Of a stretch of 16,367 nucleotides of DNA, positions 6,379 to 13,060 are shown one piece after another. The DNA is from Microcaldota archaeon. Its GTDB lineage: Archaea; Micrarchaeota; Micrarchaeia; Anstonellales; Bilamarchaeaceae. Within the stretch, counting starts at the first letter, position 1. Every line of letters starts with the position of its first letter. A program made the translations under genes and the position numbers. The stretch spans positions 1 to 16,367 of the forward strand of contig JAHFGR010000008.1 of the NCBI GenBank assembly GCA_023247345.1, read 5' to 3'. The notes under the pieces were generated by a model, which made no database searches, was not told where the DNA came from, and saw only the letters and a program-made list of their open reading frames with translations.

Positions 6379-7205
6379 TTTAAATCACTTTTTTCTGGCG
6401 TAATATTCAATGGCATTAACGCCACCCCGAAACGATCGGACGGCCTGTCGTCCAAGCTGACGTCCCCCCTGTAGTCGTAGTTGAAGACGTCGCCACGGGC
6501 AACATGGCCCAAATAAGAATCATCTAATCTCCTAAGATATCTTGCATCTGAACTTTCTTTTACTTTTCTACCCTGAGGAATACCTGTTTCTGTATGTTGT
6601 TTATACCAACCATCTTCTCCACGGAATCCCCGAATTAAGTTAATATGTTCGTCCTTTATTCTTATTTCATATCGGTTATCATCTATGCCAACGATTTCAA
6701 AATCTGGATGTTCGACTACTAAAACGCAGTTTGTTTTTCCTTGGAATTGTTTTGGCACCTCAAATGAAATAAAATATTTTACTTTATTATCCTCCCAACT
6801 AAATACAACCGTACTTCCGAATTTTTTATCTAGTGCTTCATAAATAATAAAAGTTCCTGTCCGTACTGGGTAATTTTCTTTAAAATATTGTTCATCTTCT
6901 TTTTTTGTTAAAATTCTATCATGAATGTCGTTTGGAACTATTATACTTCCTTCTCTTTTAGCTAAAGCGAGCGCTTGAAATAGGTTTAATCCCTTATGAA
7001 ATTCTATTACCTGTTTTACTGCCTCTGGCTTCATGCTTCGAAGCATTTCTCTTGCCTTTTTTACTTGCTCTTGATATGATTGGCCTGTAGCATCTAACTG
7101 ACGAACTTCATGAGGTTCTTCTCGTTTATATTTTCCAAACGGATCGTTCGATCTAAGAGAAGTAGGAATACCTTGGACTCTTAAAGAACTTTGTGCGCTA
7201 TTCAT
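6375..7205 (-). CDS. Tagged variable-protein paralogue P2 with DGR-like variable C-terminus
   Basis: 276 aa from the ATG at 7205 (MNSAQSSLRVQG). A longer in-frame extension upstream would run through the end of P3 and is not supported. The tag is FGKYKREEPHEVR (23-35), followed by SYQEQVKKAREMLRSMKPE, the domain with LFQALALAKRE, IIVPNDIHDRIL, VRTGTFIIYE, SFEVPKQFQGKTNCVLVVEHPDFEI, and ETGIPQGRKVKESSDARYLRR. A variable segment lies between YLG and VAL, and the tail is TPEKSDLK. It lacks both the 33-residue insert of P1 and the post-variable insert of P3, and so shows the basic family form. It overlaps P3 by 8 nt and B3 by 4 nt. Predicted DGR target; ligand or partner unknown. Confidence 0.85.
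   Translation of the reverse strand: MNSAQSSLRVQGIPTSLRSNDPFGKYKREEPHEVRQLDATGQSYQEQVKKAREMLRSMKPEAVKQVIEFHKGLNLFQALALAKREGSIIVPNDIHDRILTKKEDEQYFKENYPVRTGTFIIYEALDKKFGSTVVFSWEDNKVKYFISFEVPKQFQGKTNCVLVVEHPDFEIVGIDDNRYEIRIKDEHINLIRGFRGEDGWYKQHTETGIPQGRKVKESSDARYLRRLDDSYLGHVARGDVFNYDYRGDVSLDDRPSDRFGVALMPLNITPEKSDLK
6417..6506 (-). other. Candidate DGR variable region of P2
   Basis: 30 codons between YLG and VAL, one codon shorter than in P1 and P3. Only the last codon (TTA) ends in A. GC is about 65% by hand count of 6421-6500. Constant positions shared with P3 are CGT, GTC, AGG-CCG-TCC and GTG-GCG; variable positions are mostly NNC or NNT. A typical column reads GAC here, TCC in P3 and TAC in P1. 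Same reasoning and limits as for the other two variable segments. Confidence 0.7.
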
Positions 7206-8097
7206 GTGAATCACTTTTTTCTGGCGCGGTAGCTTCCGATTGTCCTTCGGACAATGGGCGCAATGTCGCTGCTGCGACATTCGCGTCGCGACCAACATCA
7301 ACCAACGCCACCCGAAGAAGACCGGACGGCCTGCCGTAGAGCGAGACGGACCTCCCGTTGTCGTAGCCGGAATCATCGTAGACACGAGCAACAGGACCCA
7401 AATAAGCTTTATATGATCGCCATAAGTGTCTTGCTTCTTTTGAGTCTCTTACCGGTTCGCCTTGTGGGATTTTTGTTTCTGGATCTGGATCGTACCAATC
7501 ATTTTTCCTTGGGAAGTTTTCTATTAGGCGAATGTTTGCTCCTTCTAATAATTTTAATTCGTATTTGTTATCCTTCAAATTAATTAACTCGAAGTCTGAG
7601 TGTTCGACTATTAAAGCGCAGTTTGTTAATCCTCTAAATTGTTTTGGGATTTGGAAGGAAATAGAATATTGTACTTTATTATGCTCCCAACTAAATATCA
7701 CCTCTCCTCTGAAAGGTTTATTTGGACCTTCATAAATAATTAAAGTGCCTGCCCAAACTGGGTAATTCGCTCTAAGATATACATGATCTTTAGTTTTTGT
7801 TAAAATTCTATCGTGAACATCGTTAGGAACTATTAGCTTTCCTCCTCTTTGTGCTAAAGCTAAAGCTTCAAAGAAATTTAATTTTTTGTGAAATTCGATT
7901 ACCTGCTTTACTTTCTCCGGATCTAATGACCTTAGCATTTCCCTTGTTCTTTTTACTTGTTCAACATATGATTGAGCAGTAGCATCTAACTGACGAACTG
8001 GTTGAGCGTCCTCTCTTATATATCTACCAAACGGATCGTTCGATCTAACGAAACCTGGAACAATTCTTTTTAGATTATGCTGCGCATTAGCGAACAT
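7198..8097 (-). CDS. Tagged variable-protein paralogue P3 with DGR-like variable C-terminus
   Basis: 299 aa from the ATG at 8097, which overlaps the stop of B4 by 11 nt; GAGGGG about 9 nt upstream supports it over the GTG at 8115. The tag is FGRYIREDAQPVR (23-35). The middle domain has REMLRSLDPEK, FFEALALAQRGGKLIVPN, HDRIL, VWAGTLIIYE, SFQIPKQF and NCALIVEHSDFEL, then ETKIPQGEPV and SKEARHLWRSYKAYLG. The variable segment follows, then about 22 extra residues (DVGRDANVAAATLR...) encoded by hairpin-rich DNA, and the common end APEKSDSHE. The 40 nt just before its variable segment are nearly identical to those of P1, so divergence is concentrated in the segment itself. Predicted DGR target, function otherwise unknown. 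Confidence 0.85.
   Translation of the reverse strand: MFANAQHNLKRIVPGFVRSNDPFGRYIREDAQPVRQLDATAQSYVEQVKRTREMLRSLDPEKVKQVIEFHKKLNFFEALALAQRGGKLIVPNDVHDRILTKTKDHVYLRANYPVWAGTLIIYEGPNKPFRGEVIFSWEHNKVQYSISFQIPKQFRGLTNCALIVEHSDFELINLKDNKYELKLLEGANIRLIENFPRKNDWYDPDPETKIPQGEPVRDSKEARHLWRSYKAYLGPVARVYDDSGYDNGRSVSLYGRPSGLLRVALVDVGRDANVAAATLRPLSEGQSEATAPEKSDSHE
7225..7302. repeat. Hairpin-rich insertion just after the P3 variable region
   Basis: Compared with P1 and P2, about 22 extra codons lie between VAL and APEKSD. They contain ATTGTCC-TTC-GGACAAT (7239-7255), a perfect 8-bp stem with a 4-nt loop, AATGTCGC-TGCT-GCGACATT (7262-7281), and TCGCG-T-CGCGA (7281-7291). The frame is preserved. Known DGR targets such as that of Bordetella phage BPP-1 carry a hairpin just downstream of the variable region that aids homing; the 8+4 hairpin has that geometry, but P1 and P2 have none, so an inserted palindromic element is an equal alternative. 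Confidence 0.6.
7303..7395 (-). other. Candidate DGR variable region of P3
   Basis: 31 codons from the residue after YLG to VAL, none ending in A. GC is about 62% by hand count of 7281-7380. It aligns without gaps to the P1 segment. Fixed codons are CGT, GAC, TCC and GTG-GCG. Variable columns keep the third base, for example CCT/GCT/CAT, CTT/GAT/CGT and GGT/TTT/GAT across P3/P1/P2. Immediately downstream lies the hairpin insertion. Confidence 0.7.
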
Positions 8098-8911
8098 TAG
8101 CAATGCCCCTCTCACAAATTAATTCCCCCATCTGATATATTCTACCAACAAAATAGTTATCATCAATTGATTCAAATTCGCCATTAACATGGACCTCTCC
8201 GCCTTGCATCATAAAACCAACAGACCTGCCTGTGTTTCCGTTTATTTTAATTGATCCGTTGAACATACACGCGCCTGCGCATTCATCTGTATTTCCGTTT
8301 ACGATTATCGTTCCGTTTTTCATCATAAGGCCAACCATCTCACCTGCATTTCCGTTTATGATAATTGCCCCATTTCGCATTCCCAAACCAGGGTTGTCTC
8401 CTACGTTCCCGTTTACTACAATTGTTCCTTTCTTCATTCGATAGGCAAGATGATGATCTACGTCTCCATTTATTGTGACATTTTTTATATTTCTCAAACC
8501 TAGGTGAGCTACTAATACCGAAAAGTGTTTGGTTTGGATAACAAAGTCTTGGTCCTGGCAATTATTTACTAATGCAGATAGAAAAGTACCTGCCTTGAAT
8601 GAAAAACGTTCATCATCCTGGAAGTCTGCAAGAGCGATGCTAAACTTTTCAACGTCTTTAGATGAGTATTTGAGTTCTTTTAATATTGTACAGATTCGCA
8701 AATAATATCTATCAATTGAACCGCTTTTATATCTTAATTTTATCCATGCATCTCTAATCTGTTCTAGAGATTCGTCTTGTTGCACATCCACTTTTCGCAC
8801 TTCCTTAGGAAACTCTTGTTTATATCTTCTAAATAAGCTACTAGCCTCAGTTCTAGTTAATCTAGAATGTGAACCTCTTTCAGGCGCAACAATATGATGA
8901 GTATTAAGCAT
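8087..8911 (-). CDS. Tagged beta-helix paralogue B4, first gene of the run
   Basis: 274 aa. The tag is divergent (LFRRYKQEFPKEVR, about 26-39). Then come the helical region (YSSKDVEKFSIALADFQDDE, KAGTFLSALVNNCQDQDF) and a very regular beta-helix of five 19-residue coils: GDVDHHLAYRMKKGTIVVN, GNVGDNPGLGMRNGAIIIN, GNAGEMVGLMMKNGTIIVN, and two more. Each coil ends I-x-[VI]-N-G as in FwdC/glutamate-synthase GXGXG domains, but none of the Mo/W or glutamate synthase context is present. The ATG at 8911 has no ribosome binding site and lies about 25-30 nt from a TTTTAAAC element, so the message may be leaderless. It appears to lead the six-gene B4-P3-P2-B3-B2-B1 transcript. Confidence 0.8.
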   Translation of the reverse strand: MLNTHHIVAPERGSHSRLTRTEASSLFRRYKQEFPKEVRKVDVQQDESLEQIRDAWIKLRYKSGSIDRYYLRICTILKELKYSSKDVEKFSIALADFQDDERFSFKAGTFLSALVNNCQDQDFVIQTKHFSVLVAHLGLRNIKNVTINGDVDHHLAYRMKKGTIVVNGNVGDNPGLGMRNGAIIINGNAGEMVGLMMKNGTIIVNGNTDECAGACMFNGSIKINGNTGRSVGFMMQGGEVHVNGEFESIDDNYFVGRIYQMGELICERGIANVR

Positions 8912-9036
8912 AGCGGTATTTATGTTAAAACATGTTTAAAAGGATTTGGGAATGAATTTAAATATATGCCTACAAAATAAGATTATAATTCTAAATCCTT
9001 TTACCGCCTAGCGGTAGGGGGCCACAAGGTGATGTT
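8912..9036. promoter_or_regulatory. Divergent promoter region between B4 and the DsbA-like gene
   Basis: TTTAAATATA at 8957-8966 is a good TATA box for the rightward gene, and its complement can serve leftward. A second leftward candidate, TTTTAAAC (8934-8941), is placed for a start at the B4 ATG. A small hairpin, TACCGC-CTA-GCGGTA (9002-9016), lies in the rightward leader just before the GGTGAT ribosome binding site (9029-9034). Confidence 0.5.
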
Positions 9037-9828
9037 TTGGCAGAAAAAGATGAAGAAACGATAACTATAAGCAAATCGACATTTTATCATGTTATTATAG
9101 GCGTTTTACTAGTTGTTTTAATCGCATCTGTTTTCACAGGTGGTTTTGGTTTAAAACTTTTAAATAACGGAACGAGCGGAACAGTGGCGCCATCTCCAAG
9201 CCCTTCTCCAAACCCATCACCAAGTCCTTCACCAAGCCCAGTAGCAGTACCTCAACCAGCGCCAGGTGGCGGAGCTGGAATAAATATCGCATCAATTATG
9301 GACGATGATCCAAAATTAGGAAGCGATAGCGCTCCAGTAGTTATAGTAGAATTCTCAGATTTCCAATGCCCGTTCTGCGAGAGATTTTATACTGAAAGTT
9401 TCGGGCAATTAAAAAAGGATTACATTGATACAGGCAAAGTTCAACTAGTATATAGAGACTTTCCATTAAGTTTCCACCAGTACGCTGAAAAAGGAGCCGA
9501 AGCTGCGGAATGTGCGAACGAACAAGGAAAGTTCGAACAAATGCACAACTTGCTATTCGAAAAACAAAGCGAATGGACCGCAGTTGGAGAAAGCAAACTT
9601 AAAGAATATGCAGCTACTTTAGGATTAGATACAGCTAAATTCAATAACTGCTTAGATACAAATAAATACGCTGATGAGATTAGCAAAGACTTTGACGCAG
9701 GTCAACTTGCAGGCGTAGGTGGTACACCATCATTCCTCATTGGAAAGAGAGATGGAAGCGCACAAATTTTAGTTGGCGCTCAGCCATACAGCAAGTTCAA
9801 AGCAGTAATAGATAGCTTGCTAAAGTAG
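9037..9828 (+). CDS. Membrane-anchored DsbA-like thiol oxidoreductase
   Basis: 263 aa. It begins at a TTG (9037) because GGTGAT lies just upstream and the nearby ATG is in a frame that stops at once. One N-terminal membrane segment (about residues 15-37, FYHVIIGVLLVVLIASVF) is followed by an outside linker of Pro-Ser repeats (52-76) and a thioredoxin-fold domain. The active site is FQCPFC (Cys111, Cys114) and the cis-Pro loop is GGTPSF near residue 229. The inserted helical domain has its own Cys pair (AAECANEQ and FNNCLDT). The family (DsbA/DSBA-like thioredoxin, Pfam Thioredoxin_4 type) oxidises or isomerises disulfides in secreted proteins. It is transcribed away from the tagged cluster and followed by a poly-T terminator, so it is probably monocistronic. 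Confidence 0.92.
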   Translation: MAEKDEETITISKSTFYHVIIGVLLVVLIASVFTGGFGLKLLNNGTSGTVAPSPSPSPNPSPSPSPSPVAVPQPAPGGGAGINIASIMDDDPKLGSDSAPVVIVEFSDFQCPFCERFYTESFGQLKKDYIDTGKVQLVYRDFPLSFHQYAEKGAEAAECANEQGKFEQMHNLLFEKQSEWTAVGESKLKEYAATLGLDTAKFNNCLDTNKYADEISKDFDAGQLAGVGGTPSFLIGKRDGSAQILVGAQPYSKFKAVIDSLLK

Positions 9829-9835
9829 AGTTTGA

Positions 9836-9912
9836 TTAATTTTTTTCTTTTCTCTTTTTATTTTGTTACTTTCCTGATCTTTTCTTATTTTTGCTCTTCT
9901 TATTTTTAGTTA
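9836..9912 (+). terminator. Poly-T termination region
   Basis: Several T-runs (ATTTTTTTC, CTCTTTTTA, TTATTTTT) follow the stop codon of the DsbA-like gene, as expected for archaeal T-rich termination without a stem-loop. The convergent toxin gene ends at 9916. Confidence 0.6.
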
Positions 9913-9915
9913 AGT

Positions 9916-10215
9916 TTATTCTAGACTGCTAGTCTTCTCTTTCTTTAAGAATTTTTCGTAATCTTTATGGTCACCTATAAAATAAAATTTTCTTACTTTT
10001 AGCGTTTCATCACAGGCAAAGCAGATACGATATTGGTTAATCTCGTCAACAAATAGACCAACATGATGCTCGTGTCTAAAATCAAAGCTCGGGAAGGTTT
10101 TATACTTTTCTACATGCTTCAAAAAGCGCTTTTGAATTAGTGGTGGAAGTTTTTGAAAGTGCTTCTCCCAGTGGTTAGTAAATTCTAAATCGTAGATATT
10201 TTCGAATTCTGACAT
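9916..10215 (-). CDS. RelE/ParE-superfamily toxin, no antitoxin seen
   Basis: 99 aa from the ATG at 10215 (MSEFENIYDLEF); a TTG five codons upstream is the alternative. The sequence pattern is that of YafQ/RelE-type mRNA interferases: an N-terminal helical hairpin (NHWEKHFQKLPPLIQKRFLK), then a strand pair with EINQYRICFACDETLKVRKF and an end IGDHKDYEKFLK. The core Arg in YRICF and the basic/aromatic C-terminus are kept. Such toxins normally sit beside a small antitoxin gene. None is found on either side: 10216-10393 holds no convincing ORF and the downstream gene is convergent. It may be an orphan, a decayed pair or use a distant antitoxin. Confidence 0.75.
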   Translation of the reverse strand: MSEFENIYDLEFTNHWEKHFQKLPPLIQKRFLKHVEKYKTFPSFDFRHEHHVGLFVDEINQYRICFACDETLKVRKFYFIGDHKDYEKFLKKEKTSSLE

Positions 10216-10363
10216 AGAATTATAACTCAAATTAGGTTTTTAAAAATATCTGGATCAACTGAAAATCTCGGGTGTCAAAATGCTCGCTTCTGCTTGTTTT
10301 CCACCAATGGATTTCTCTTAGACCCACCTGTCAAATAGACCTTGTTAGATGGTCATCTGCGGA

Positions 10364-10388
10364 TTTATAAAATGTTCGGTACACCTAA
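10364..10388 (+). promoter_or_regulatory. TATA box and DtxR-type operator overlapping the regulator's start
   Basis: TTTATAAAAT (10364-10373) is followed by TTCGGTACACCTAA (10375-10388), an almost perfect dyad TTnGGTnnACCnAA. The ATG of the regulator is at 10394, about 26 nt from the TATA centre, so the message is probably leaderless and the operator lies between TATA and the start site. This indicates metal-dependent autorepression. Confidence 0.7.
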
Positions 10389-10393
10389 CTTTT

Positions 10394-10801
10394 ATGTATT
10401 CTAGAACTTTAGAAGATTATATACGCGGCATATATCTACTTGAGGCTAGAGAAAAAATAGTAAAATCAAAGAGATTAGCTGATTATTTGAATGTAAAAAA
10501 ATCATCAGTTTCAGAAATGGTCGCAAAACTGAAGCAAACAGGAATGCTGAATTATGAGAAATACTCCAAGCTTTCACTTACAAAAAAAGGTCGCGAGCTT
10601 GCAGAGAAATTAACATTTAAGCATCGCGTTATTGAGGCATTTCTGACAAGATTATTAAAACGAAATAAAAAAGAAGTGCATGATGAAGCGCATAAGCTCG
10701 AGCACGCGTTCAGCGATCAATCAATAAGAAAGATATACTCGATTATAGGGAAACCGCGGATAGGCGCGCATGGCGAGGAGATACCTAGAGTAAAACTATA
10801 A
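10394..10801 (+). CDS. DtxR/MntR-family metal-dependent transcription regulator
   Basis: 135 aa from the ATG at 10394 (MYSRTLEDYIRGIYLLEA); a longer frame from 10349 would run through the promoter and operator. There is a winged helix at about residues 3-70 (SKRLADYLNVKKSSVSEMVAKL is the recognition region), then the metal-binding and dimerisation domain. Ligand positions compared with Bacillus MntR are Asp8, His77, Glu103 and His104; the position of Glu99 is His100 in VHDEAHKLEH. His96 and Glu81 match the ancillary site of DtxR. There is no SH3-like domain, as in short MntR/archaeal forms. It precedes the oxidase by 26 nt and likely controls the whole metal operon. Mn or Fe is the probable co-repressor; the His substitution leaves metal choice open. 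Confidence 0.9.
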   Translation: MYSRTLEDYIRGIYLLEAREKIVKSKRLADYLNVKKSSVSEMVAKLKQTGMLNYEKYSKLSLTKKGRELAEKLTFKHRVIEAFLTRLLKRNKKEVHDEAHKLEHAFSDQSIRKIYSIIGKPRIGAHGEEIPRVKL

Positions 10802-10827
10802 TATTTTTGACAGTTTGAGGGGATGAA

Positions 10828-11874
10828 ATGTTTGATAAAAAAATAGCAATAGCATTAATACTGATTACTTTGACAATATTAGTTCTAGCAAAACCTAGCT
10901 ATACACAAGACACAAAACACAAAACCCACGCATCAGAACCAATAACCGAAGACCAAATTCACCTAGCAGCACACGGTAATGCTGGTGTAATTGGCAATGT
11001 TGATACACACGATTTCGATCCAAACGTGTATATGGTAAGTTGGAATTTTAACAACCTTCCGGAAAGCGAAAGAGAAAAATATTATAAAGAAATCCCTTTG
11101 CTAGATGGAACACTATTGCGCGAGTACTGGATTTCTGCAGAGAATAAAGATATAGAAATTGCACCGGGGGTTATGTTTCCTGCATGGACGTTTAATGGCC
11201 AAGTCCCAGGGCCCACAATAAGAGCAACAGAAGGTGACACGGTTAAGATTCATTTTACGAACAATGGAGATCATCCACATTCGATGCATTTCCATGGTTT
11301 TCATCCATCAGAAATGGATGGTGCAACAGTAGATCAGCAGGTTAAGCAAGGCGAGACATTCACATATGAATTCAAGGCAGAACCAACCGGATTGCATTTA
11401 TATCATTGCCACACTAGCCCTTTGTATCAGCATATCTCAAAGGGTTTATATGGGGTATATATTGTGGATCCTAAAGAGCAACGCAAACCAGCAAAAGAAT
11501 TGATAATGGTTATGAACGGATTTGATACAAATTTCGATGAGGAAAACGAAGTTTACGCAGTTAATACTGTTGCTTTCTACTATATTGATAACCCAATAAA
11601 GGTTAAATTAAATGAGACTGTGCGTATATATTTAGTAAATATACTTGAATTTGATCAGATAAACTCATTCCATTTGCATGGCAACTTCTTTGAAGAGTTC
11701 AAAACTGGTACGCTTGATAAGCCAAATGCATTTACTGATATTATTACTATGGGACAAGGAGAGAGATCAATTCTAGAACTGAAATTTAAATACCCTGGTA
11801 AGTTCATGTTCCATGCCCATAAAACTGAATTCGCAGAAAAAGGTTGGAGCGGCATGTTCGAGGTTGAAAAATGA
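10828..11874 (+). CDS. Two-domain multicopper oxidase (laccase-like), secreted or anchored
   Basis: 348 aa; GAGGGGAT precedes the ATG. The N-terminal hydrophobic stretch (residues 5-20) is a signal peptide or anchor. Domain 1 has HSMHFHG (151-157) and LYHCHTSPLYQH (191-202), giving type-1 copper ligands including Cys194 and His202, with Leu207 in the axial place. Domain 2 has FHLHG (281-285) and FHAH (328-331). The four His-x-His pairs fit a trinuclear cluster, so oxygen-reducing oxidase activity is more likely than nitrite reduction, where HCH is usually replaced. Type-1 copper lies only in domain 1, as in type C two-domain oxidases. Its stop overlaps the ZIP start (ATGA). Coupled expression with metal transporters suggests oxidation of Fe(II), Mn(II) or Cu(I) outside the cell (inference). 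Confidence 0.9.
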   Translation: MFDKKIAIALILITLTILVLAKPSYTQDTKHKTHASEPITEDQIHLAAHGNAGVIGNVDTHDFDPNVYMVSWNFNNLPESEREKYYKEIPLLDGTLLREYWISAENKDIEIAPGVMFPAWTFNGQVPGPTIRATEGDTVKIHFTNNGDHPHSMHFHGFHPSEMDGATVDQQVKQGETFTYEFKAEPTGLHLYHCHTSPLYQHISKGLYGVYIVDPKEQRKPAKELIMVMNGFDTNFDEENEVYAVNTVAFYYIDNPIKVKLNETVRIYLVNILEFDQINSFHLHGNFFEEFKTGTLDKPNAFTDIITMGQGERSILELKFKYPGKFMFHAHKTEFAEKGWSGMFEVEK

Positions 11875-13031
11875 ATAAGATAATTGTTGCACTGATTCCA
11901 TTAATTTTGCTCTTTCTATTGATAGTATTCTTTATTTCAAATGGACCAGTTGGCGTGTTAAGGGGATACTTCCCACCAGTAGAAAAAGTATTTATGGAAA
12001 AAGTTACACTCGAACCAAATTTAATAAATTTAGATTTAATAAACGATGGACCAGACCAAGTAACAATAGCTCAGGTACTTGTAAATAATGTTTATTATAA
12101 ATTCAAGATGGAACCTTCGCAAACTTTGCAACCACTTCAATCTGGTAAAATAATTATTAATTATCCTTGGATTAGAGGAAACACTGAACATATAACACTT
12201 TTGACAAGCAATGGGCTTACTTTTGAAAAAGATATACCAGTTGCAGTTGAAACACCAAAAGTAAATGAGCAATATTTAACTACATTTGCTCTATTAGGAG
12301 TATATGTTGGAGTAGTACCAGTATTTTTAGGTTTATTATGGTTGCCGTCTTTACGCAAATTAAGCGAGCGATGGCATAAATTTTTGCTCTCTCTTACGGC
12401 AGGCCTTTTAGTATTTTTAGGTTTAGAGGCATTTTCAGAAGCAATAGAACTAATTAAAAAAATACCAGCAGCTTTTGATGGCTTAGGACTATTAATAATT
12501 GGATTTTTCTTTTCACTTTTTACGTTATTAGCAATAAGTGAAGCAGCACATAAGCAGAAAAAGGTAAACAAAGCAGTATTTTTATCATATTTAATAGCAT
12601 TGGGTATAGGATTACATAATCTTGGTGAGGGATTAGCAATAGGAAGCGCGTACGCTATTGGTGAGCTTTCATTGGGCATTCTACTAGTTCTAGGATTTAT
12701 GATACATAATGTAACTGAAGGTTTAGCAATTGTTGCACCAGTTGCAAAATTATTTACAAACTGGAAGAGCTATATCAAACATTTATTACTACTTGGTCTT
12801 TTAGCAGGTGGACCAACTGTGATTGGAGCATGGATTGGTGGATTTGGTTATTCTCCCACCTTTGCATTAATATTTTTAGCAATAGGCATCGGCGCGATAT
12901 TCCAGGTTGTTTACGAGCTTGTAAAATATATTGCAAAAGACTCGCTTGATTCATTGTTTAGCGCTACAAATGCAAGTGGATTTATTATTGGAATTTTAAT
13001 TTTATATGTGACTGGACTAGTTGTAGTTTAA
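11871..13031 (+). CDS. ZIP-family metal transporter with N-terminal ectodomain
   Basis: 386 aa. The first helix (residues 4-23) is followed by about 110 residues of beta-rich ectodomain (LEPNLINLDLINDGPDQVTIAQVLVN), unlike typical prokaryotic ZIPs, and then seven or eight membrane helices. The metal-site motifs are HNLGEG (249-254) and HNVTEG (279-284), the TM4/TM5 signatures that bind Zn, Fe or Mn in the transport path. A histidine-containing cytoplasmic loop, SEAAHKQKKVNK, lies between TM3 and TM4. The ATGA overlap with the oxidase implies tight coupling, so the ectodomain might dock the oxidase (inference). The direction should be import into the cytoplasm. Confidence 0.9.
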   Translation: MNKIIVALIPLILLFLLIVFFISNGPVGVLRGYFPPVEKVFMEKVTLEPNLINLDLINDGPDQVTIAQVLVNNVYYKFKMEPSQTLQPLQSGKIIINYPWIRGNTEHITLLTSNGLTFEKDIPVAVETPKVNEQYLTTFALLGVYVGVVPVFLGLLWLPSLRKLSERWHKFLLSLTAGLLVFLGLEAFSEAIELIKKIPAAFDGLGLLIIGFFFSLFTLLAISEAAHKQKKVNKAVFLSYLIALGIGLHNLGEGLAIGSAYAIGELSLGILLVLGFMIHNVTEGLAIVAPVAKLFTNWKSYIKHLLLLGLLAGGPTVIGAWIGGFGYSPTFALIFLAIGIGAIFQVVYELVKYIAKDSLDSLFSATNASGFIIGILILYVTGLVVV

Positions 13032-13060
13032 TTTGAGGTAATTTCATAGATGTATTCAAA

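Noticed and set aside
7205..7391. Longer N-terminus for P2
   Set aside because: The extension is an alternate-frame reading of the P3 variable region and hairpin insert; the ATG at 7205 aligns with the starts of the other P proteins.
3922..8911. B proteins as hexapeptide-repeat acyltransferases
   Set aside because: The coil is 19 residues with GxxMxGGxIxVNG, not the [LIV]GxxxX hexapeptide of 18-residue left-handed helices, and no catalytic His region is seen.
10231..10363. Gene remnant on the minus strand upstream of the RelE-like toxin
   Set aside because: Short open stretches can be read in two frames but neither has a start signal, sufficient length or a recognisable motif.
10828..11874. 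Copper nitrite reductase
   Set aside because: The motif is HCH and not the HCA-type of nitrite reductases, and four His-x-His pairs are present, which fits a trinuclear oxidase.
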